The notes under the pieces were generated by a model. The model saw only the letters and a program-made list of their open reading frames with translations. It was not told the origin of the DNA and ran no database searches. Shown piece by piece: positions 60,040-64,000 of a stretch of DNA of 64,000 nt (the first letter of the stretch is position 1; every line of letters begins with the position of its first letter). This DNA comes from Phycisphaerae bacterium. Its GTDB lineage: Bacteria; Planctomycetota; Phycisphaerae; Phycisphaerales; UBA1924. The DNA lies in the NCBI GenBank assembly GCA_016793805.1, contig JAEUIZ010000022.1, forward strand, positions 62,001 through 126,000, in the 5' to 3' direction. The position numbers were made by a program, and so were the translations under genes.

Positions 60040-60827
60040 GCGGGATGGTGGTGAAGATCGGTGGCGCCGGGGTGGACTCGCCGCACGAGTCCGGGGCGCT
60101 GTGGCGTGCGCTGGAGCGGGCGCATGCGGCGAGCGCGGGGCGGCTGGTGCTGGTGCATGGGGGCGGGCGGGCGGTGGACGAGCACCTCGCACGGCTGGGG
60201 ATCGTCAGCGAACGTCGCGAGGGGATTCGGATCACGTCGGAGGCGGAGATCGGCGAGGTCGTGGCGGTGCTGGCGGGACGGGTGAACAAGGCGGTGGTGG
60301 GCGCGATCCACGCGACGACGACGCTGCGGGCGGTGGGCCTGTGCCTGGGCGACGGGCGGATGCTGGAGTCGGTGAAGCACGACGGGTTCGGATTCGATCC
60401 CGGGCGCGTGGGGCGGGTGGTGGGCGGCGACGCGGCGGTGGTGTCGCTGCTGATGCGAGAGGGCTACCTGCCGGTGCTCTCGACGATCGGGATGGACGCG
60501 GGCGGGCGGGCGCTGAACATCAACGGGGACGAGGGGGCGGCGGGACTGGCGCGGGCGCTGGGCGCGCGGTCTCTGGTGCTGTTGACGGACGTGCCGGGGG
60601 TGAGGGACGAGGCGGGCCGCGTGATGCCGATGCTGCGTGCGGGGGAGATCGCGGGGCTGGTGGAGCGTGGGGTGATCCACGGCGGGATGATCCCGAAGGT
60701 TCGAGCGGCGGCGGAGGCGGCGCGGGCGGCGGGAGTGCCGGCGACGATCGCGGGCTGGAACGACCCGGAGGACCTGGTTCGGCTTGCGCAAGGCGAGGCG
60801 GTGGGGACGCGGGTGGTGGCGGAGTGA
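60036..60827 (+). CDS. argB: Acetylglutamate kinase
   Basis: ArgB phosphorylates N-acetylglutamate. The 263-residue protein has the N-terminal Lys in MVVKIGGAG, the Gly loop LVLVHGGGRAVDEHL (~37), substrate Arg region RITSEAEIGEV, ALNINGDEGAAGLA (~160) and LLTDVPGVRDE. It lacks a long N-terminal helix, so arginine feedback of the PII-linked type is not obvious. The start is GTG 60036, overlapping the argC stop with GGAGG upstream; ATG 60045 is the alternative. Confidence 0.94.
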   Translation: MSGMVVKIGGAGVDSPHESGALWRALERAHAASAGRLVLVHGGGRAVDEHLARLGIVSERREGIRITSEAEIGEVVAVLAGRVNKAVVGAIHATTTLRAVGLCLGDGRMLESVKHDGFGFDPGRVGRVVGGDAAVVSLLMREGYLPVLSTIGMDAGGRALNINGDEGAAGLARALGARSLVLLTDVPGVRDEAGRVMPMLRAGEIAGLVERGVIHGGMIPKVRAAAEAARAAGVPATIAGWNDPEDLVRLAQGEAVGTRVVAE

Positions 60828-60880
60828 GGCGAGCGACTCGCAAGGGGCGTGAGCCTCCTCGAGCGCGGATCGGAACGGAC

Positions 60881-61879
60881 ATGGGAACGAGGACGAAGAT
60901 GGCCACGCTGACGGAATCGCTGTTGGGGTCGGACCTGTTGACGCTGGCGGCGCTGGACGCGCGGGGGATCGGGGCGCTGTATGAGACGGCGGCGGCGACG
61001 AAGGCCGAGCCGGAGCGGTTTCGCGAGTCGCTGCGCGGGCGGTCGATCATCCTGCTGTTCGAGAAGCCGTCGCTGCGGACGCGGGTGACGTTCGAGGTTG
61101 GCCCCGCGCGGATGGGGGCGCACGCGTTCTATTTCGATCACTCGAAGGAGCGGATCGGGGCGCGCGAGGCGGTGAAGGACTATGGGCGGAACCTGGAGCG
61201 GTGGGTGGACTGCGTGGTGGCGCGGGTGTTCTCGCACGGGGTGCTGGAGGACCTCGCGGCGTCGGCGGCGATCCCCGTCGTGAACGCGCTGTCGGACCGG
61301 TTCCATCCGTGCCAGGCGCTGGCCGACTATTTCACGCTCGCGGAGCGGCTGGGCGGGGAGGACGGACCGTCGGCGGGGCTCGATCGGCTCGCGGGGTTCC
61401 GGCTCGCGTACATCGGGGACGGGAACAACGTGTGCGCGTCGCTCATGCACGGGGCGGCGATCCTGGGCGTCGAGATGACGGTGATCGTGCCCGAGGGCTA
61501 CGAGCCGGATCCGGGGGTGCTCGAGGAGTGCCGGGGGCTGGCGCGACGCGGAGGGGTGAGGCGCGGGGCGATCCGGGTGACGCACGACCCGGCGGAGGTT
61601 CGCGGGGCGCAGGCGGTCTATACGGACACGTGGGTCTCGATGGGCGACGAGGCGGAGAAGGTCGCGCGGATGGCGGCATTCGCGGCGTATCGGGTGGACC
61701 AGCGGCTGATGTCGCTGGCGGGCCGCGCGGCGGTGTTCATGCACTGCCTCCCGGCGCACCGGGGGGCCGAGGTGACGGACGGGGTGATCGACTCGAAGCG
61801 GTCGGTGGTGTACGACCAGGCCGAGAACCGGATGCACGTCCAGAACGCGCTGCTGCTGCACGTGCTCGGGTCGGCGTGA
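60881..61879 (+). CDS. argF: Ornithine carbamoyltransferase
   Basis: This enzyme makes citrulline from ornithine and carbamoyl phosphate. The 332-residue protein has the carbamoyl-phosphate loop EKPSLRTRVTFEVG (~60), HPCQALADYFTLAE (~145), the ornithine site DTWVSMGDE (~247) and VFMHCLPAHRG (~286). The length is usual. Two in-frame starts exist, ATG 60881 and ATG 60899; a purine run (GAGGACGAAG) precedes the second. It ends the argRCBF run; argG, argJ and argD are elsewhere. Confidence 0.95.
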   Translation: MGTRTKMATLTESLLGSDLLTLAALDARGIGALYETAAATKAEPERFRESLRGRSIILLFEKPSLRTRVTFEVGPARMGAHAFYFDHSKERIGAREAVKDYGRNLERWVDCVVARVFSHGVLEDLAASAAIPVVNALSDRFHPCQALADYFTLAERLGGEDGPSAGLDRLAGFRLAYIGDGNNVCASLMHGAAILGVEMTVIVPEGYEPDPGVLEECRGLARRGGVRRGAIRVTHDPAEVRGAQAVYTDTWVSMGDEAEKVARMAAFAAYRVDQRLMSLAGRAAVFMHCLPAHRGAEVTDGVIDSKRSVVYDQAENRMHVQNALLLHVLGSA

Positions 61880-61922
61880 GCGCGGCGGGGAGGGCGCAAC
61901 GAGCCGCCGCGCGGGCGGAGCC

Positions 61923-61941
61923 TTGACAGGCCCGATAGGCT
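61923..61941 (+). promoter_or_regulatory. Candidate promoter with short spacer, TTGACA-N7-TAGGCT
   Basis: A perfect TTGACA is followed after seven bases by TAGGCT, then a short leader with GGAGG before ATG 61960. The same odd spacing occurs before the secreted protein gene at 3281-4991. Confidence 0.4.
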
Positions 61942-61959
61942 GAGGGGCGGAGGTGCGCG

Positions 61960-63396
61960 ATGAGCACGGCACGATGGCTGGCAATGGCGGCGGGTGCGGC
62001 GGTGGCGGCGAGCGCGGGCGGGGCGGACAACTGGTCCAACAGCGGGGGCAATGCGGGCCGAAACGGGCTGACCGCTGAGATCGGCCCGGACGCGGCGACG
62101 GTGCTGTGGTCGGCGGGCCGGCCCTCGATCATCGCGTGGCAGCCGGTGATCGACGGGGGCCGGGTGTTCAGCGTTCGGCAGAGCGGATTCCCGCCCGAGC
62201 CGGGGTCGAATCTGTCGCCGGTGGTGGGGCAGAACCTGGACACGGGTGCGGAGTTGTGGCCGCCGATCCATGTGCCGTTCAACACGGGGGACTGGACGAC
62301 GTTCGTGGCCGGGGCGCGCGACGGGCGTGTGTACGCGTCGCGGTCCGGCGGCGGGGGCAACGTGTCGCCGTTCCCCAACGGGCAGGCGAAGATGCACGCG
62401 TATGACGCGACGACGGGGATGGTGTCGTGGTCGTCGGTGGCGACGACGTGCGCCGGGCCGTATGACGGGGTGGTCTTTGCGGGCAACGGGGACCTCATCG
62501 TCGGGGACTTCCTGAACGTCACGCGGATCCGCGCGGGGGACGGGACGACGGCTTGGCGTGTGAATCGCGTCGGGTCGGTGAGCGGGACGTGCGGGGCGGC
62601 GGTGAACAACGCGGCGAACGCGGTGTACGTGGCGGACGCGGCCGCTGGGGGGACGGTCATCAAGCGGTTCGACCTCGACACCGGGGCGTTCCGCTACCAG
62701 TCCCCGGTGATGACGGGGTTCACGATCCAGAACACGCCGTTCGTGACGCCGGATGGGTCGGTGTGCCTCTCGCGGACGCAGAACAACGCGGGGACGGACT
62801 TTTTCTACGTGTTTGACGACACGGGCGCGGCGCTGACTCAGCGGTGGTTCGCGCCGGCGGCGTGGACGACGACGAGCGAGTTCGCGGCGGACGCGGGGTC
62901 GGTGGTGATGGTCGCTCCGGGGTATCTGATCGAGCGGCGGCGACTCTCGGACGGCATGGTCCTGGCGACCTCGGCGGTGGTCGTCAACGATTACTCGCAG
63001 CGGATGGCGGTGGACGCGCTGGGTCGGCTGTTCTATTCGAACGGCGAGTTCGGGGTGAGCCGGTTCCACTCGTTCAACGCGGACCTGACGGAGCGGTGGA
63101 GCGTGCCGATCCCGAACGTGAACATCGGAGCGCCGGCGATCGGTCGGGACGGGACGCTGGTGATCGCGGGGACGGACGTGCTGCGGGCGTATCGCACGCC
63201 TCGGCCGGCGTGCGATGCGAACTGCGACCAGAGCACGACGCCGCCGGTGCTGAACGTGAACGACTTTGTGTGCTTCAACATTCTGTTCGCGGCGGGCGAC
63301 GCGCGGGCGAACTGCGACGCGAGCACGTCGCCGCCGGTGCTGAACGTCAACGATTTCACGTGCTTCCTGAACGCGTTCGCGGCGGGATGCACGTGA
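61960..63396 (+). CDS. PQQ-propeller-like secreted protein with GC-type dockerin C-terminus
   Basis: A 478-residue exported protein. GGAGG precedes ATG 61960 and a short signal (MSTARWLAMAAGAAVAASAGG) follows. Residues ~25-400 form a propeller with PQQ-type blade motifs such as GNLIV/GDLIVGDFLN and WSSVATT, with 'LDTGAELW' and 'YDATTGMVSW' turns. The end is a dockerin pair (CDANCDQST/LNVNDFVCFNI and ANCDAST/LNVNDFTCFLN) ending AAGCT. No enzyme active site recognised; probably a binding or scaffold protein outside the cell. Confidence 0.88.
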   Translation: MSTARWLAMAAGAAVAASAGGADNWSNSGGNAGRNGLTAEIGPDAATVLWSAGRPSIIAWQPVIDGGRVFSVRQSGFPPEPGSNLSPVVGQNLDTGAELWPPIHVPFNTGDWTTFVAGARDGRVYASRSGGGGNVSPFPNGQAKMHAYDATTGMVSWSSVATTCAGPYDGVVFAGNGDLIVGDFLNVTRIRAGDGTTAWRVNRVGSVSGTCGAAVNNAANAVYVADAAAGGTVIKRFDLDTGAFRYQSPVMTGFTIQNTPFVTPDGSVCLSRTQNNAGTDFFYVFDDTGAALTQRWFAPAAWTTTSEFAADAGSVVMVAPGYLIERRRLSDGMVLATSAVVVNDYSQRMAVDALGRLFYSNGEFGVSRFHSFNADLTERWSVPIPNVNIGAPAIGRDGTLVIAGTDVLRAYRTPRPACDANCDQSTTPPVLNVNDFVCFNILFAAGDARANCDASTSPPVLNVNDFTCFLNAFAAGCT

Positions 63397-63446
63397 GAGG
63401 AAACCGGGTTCGAGCCCGCGAGAGCCCGACCCGGGCAGTGATCGGA

Positions 63447-64000
63447 TCAGGCGTGGCGTCGGCGCCGCGGCGCCAGGAGGACCCCGAGCAGGGCGAGGGA
63501 CGCGACGCCGGGTGCGGGCACGAGGTTGTCCCGGACCCACTGGACGGCTGCCTCGTGCTCGGGCTCGGGCATGTCGTAGTTGAGGACGACCCAGAACGGG
63601 AGTGAGGCGGCCACGCCCGGGGCGTCGGTCCAGAGTTCGAGTTCGAGGAGGTAGACGCCCGGGGTGCTGTCGCTGAGGGTGTGGTCGAAGTGGAAGTCGA
63701 GGCCGGCGGCGGGGACGAGGACGGAGAGTCCCGGGATGGGGGCGGGCGGATCGACGACGGGCGTGGTGATCATCCCGACGAGGGGTGCGGAGATGGTGAT
63801 GGTTTGGGTGGGCGGACCGGTCATGGATTGGGAGGGCACGTCCCAGGCGCGGAGCGCCCGACGGACATTGAACCCGAGGCGTTGGCCGGCGAGGGTGCCG
63901 GGCTCGCCGAAGTATCCGGGCTCGTCGCCCGTGATGACGCCGCCGAGGTCGAGGAGTTCACCCTCAAAGACGCGCTCGGGATCGAGGAACTGACCCGAGA
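63447..64000 (-). CDS. Secreted protein with PEP-CTERM-like C-terminus (5' truncated at window edge)
   Basis: The frame is open from the right edge to TGA 63447-63449, about 184 codons. The C-terminus is a sorting-signal type: a PAP motif, a hydrophobic segment (GVASLALLGVLLA), then PRRRRHA, as in PEP-CTERM/exosortase substrates. Upstream is a beta-rich region with FDHTLSDSTPGVYLLELELW and LPFWVVLNYDM, plus a segment GYFGEPGTLAGQRLGFNV beyond the GTG at 63839. So the gene starts outside the window. It uses a different anchoring signal from the dockerin proteins nearby. Confidence 0.8.
   Translation of the reverse strand, partial: SGQFLDPERVFEGELLDLGGVITGDEPGYFGEPGTLAGQRLGFNVRRALRAWDVPSQSMTGPPTQTITISAPLVGMITTPVVDPPAPIPGLSVLVPAAGLDFHFDHTLSDSTPGVYLLELELWTDAPGVAASLPFWVVLNYDMPEPEHEAAVQWVRDNLVPAPGVASLALLGVLLAPRRRRHA

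Noticed and set aside
63397-63446. Hairpin CCGGGT...ACCCGG between convergent genes as a terminator
   Set aside because: The stem is short, the loop long, and there is no T-run on either strand.

Overview
The window is high-GC bacterial chromosome and almost certainly comes from a planctomycete of the Phycisphaerae/Phycisphaerales type. The best evidence is a set of secreted proteins (four complete, one cut by the left edge) that end in a paired dockerin-like module (Cys-Tyr-Ala-Asn-Cys-Asp ... LNVNDFxCFLNxFAAG ... AAGC), the module called GC-type dockerin in Phycisphaerales. A pseudopilin with a planctomycete-style N-terminus, an exosortase/PEP-CTERM-like C-terminus at the right edge, and a scattered arg and mur gene arrangement fit the same picture. 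I see no integrase, transposase, CRISPR array or rRNA operon. The one RNA gene I can call with confidence is tRNA-Arg(CCG).

Layout. 1-5.0 kb: four secreted proteins. The fourth has its signal peptide put out of frame by a 14-base homopolymer tract. 5.2-6.6 kb: a possible lipoprotein and an SDR protein without the usual Tyr/Lys pair. 6.7-11.8 kb: a tightly coupled three-gene membrane module (HlyD-like adaptor; double-GAF + TM + HlyD; PqqD-like + M50 protease + HlyD-like), followed by a HAF-repeat dockerin protein. 13.2-18.2 kb: a zinc-ribbon membrane protein, a DUF155/RMD1-like protein, a lipoprotein, an M20 dipeptidase and an alpha/beta hydrolase. 18.3-26.1 kb: DUF1015, a thioredoxin-like protein, an HscB-like J protein, a coiled-coil lipoprotein, a pseudopilin, IspH and a LolA-like protein. 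26.3-34.1 kb: tRNA-Arg, an MFS permease, a 1110-residue methyltransferase-GT2-GT4 fusion, a coiled-coil GT9, an NRDE/TANGO2 protein and a DinB-like protein. 34.2-39.1 kb: a GH3-family ligase coupled to an alpha/beta hydrolase, then a LolCDE-like ABC pair. 39.2-42.3 kb: a thioredoxin-fold protein, FabD, a lipoprotein and FabG. 42.4-49.0 kb: queA, murE, murF, mraY and argH on one strand. 49.1-53.9 kb: a Gfo/Idh oxidoreductase, two small membrane proteins, an acyl-esterase-like hydrolase, an orphan LivF-type ATPase and TsaB. 54-57.5 kb: an AsmA/TIGR03545-like membrane protein, an 800-base non-coding repeat region and a YceI protein. 57.5-61.9 kb: a membrane protein and argR-argC-argB-argF. 62-64 kb: a PQQ-propeller dockerin protein and a truncated PEP-CTERM-like protein.

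How the genes work together. argRCBF is tightly packed: two start/stop overlaps, and an operator-like palindrome across the argR promoter. murE-murF-mraY is also overlapping, but argH follows it where murD/ftsW would be expected. fabD and fabG sit together without fabH or acpP. Many genes at transcription-unit starts have no Shine-Dalgarno sequence but carry a TANNNT hexamer 5-7 bases before the start codon, which suggests leaderless mRNAs. Long G/C homopolymers next to or inside coding starts suggest possible phase-variable switching.

All family assignments were made by reading motifs by eye; no database search was run.
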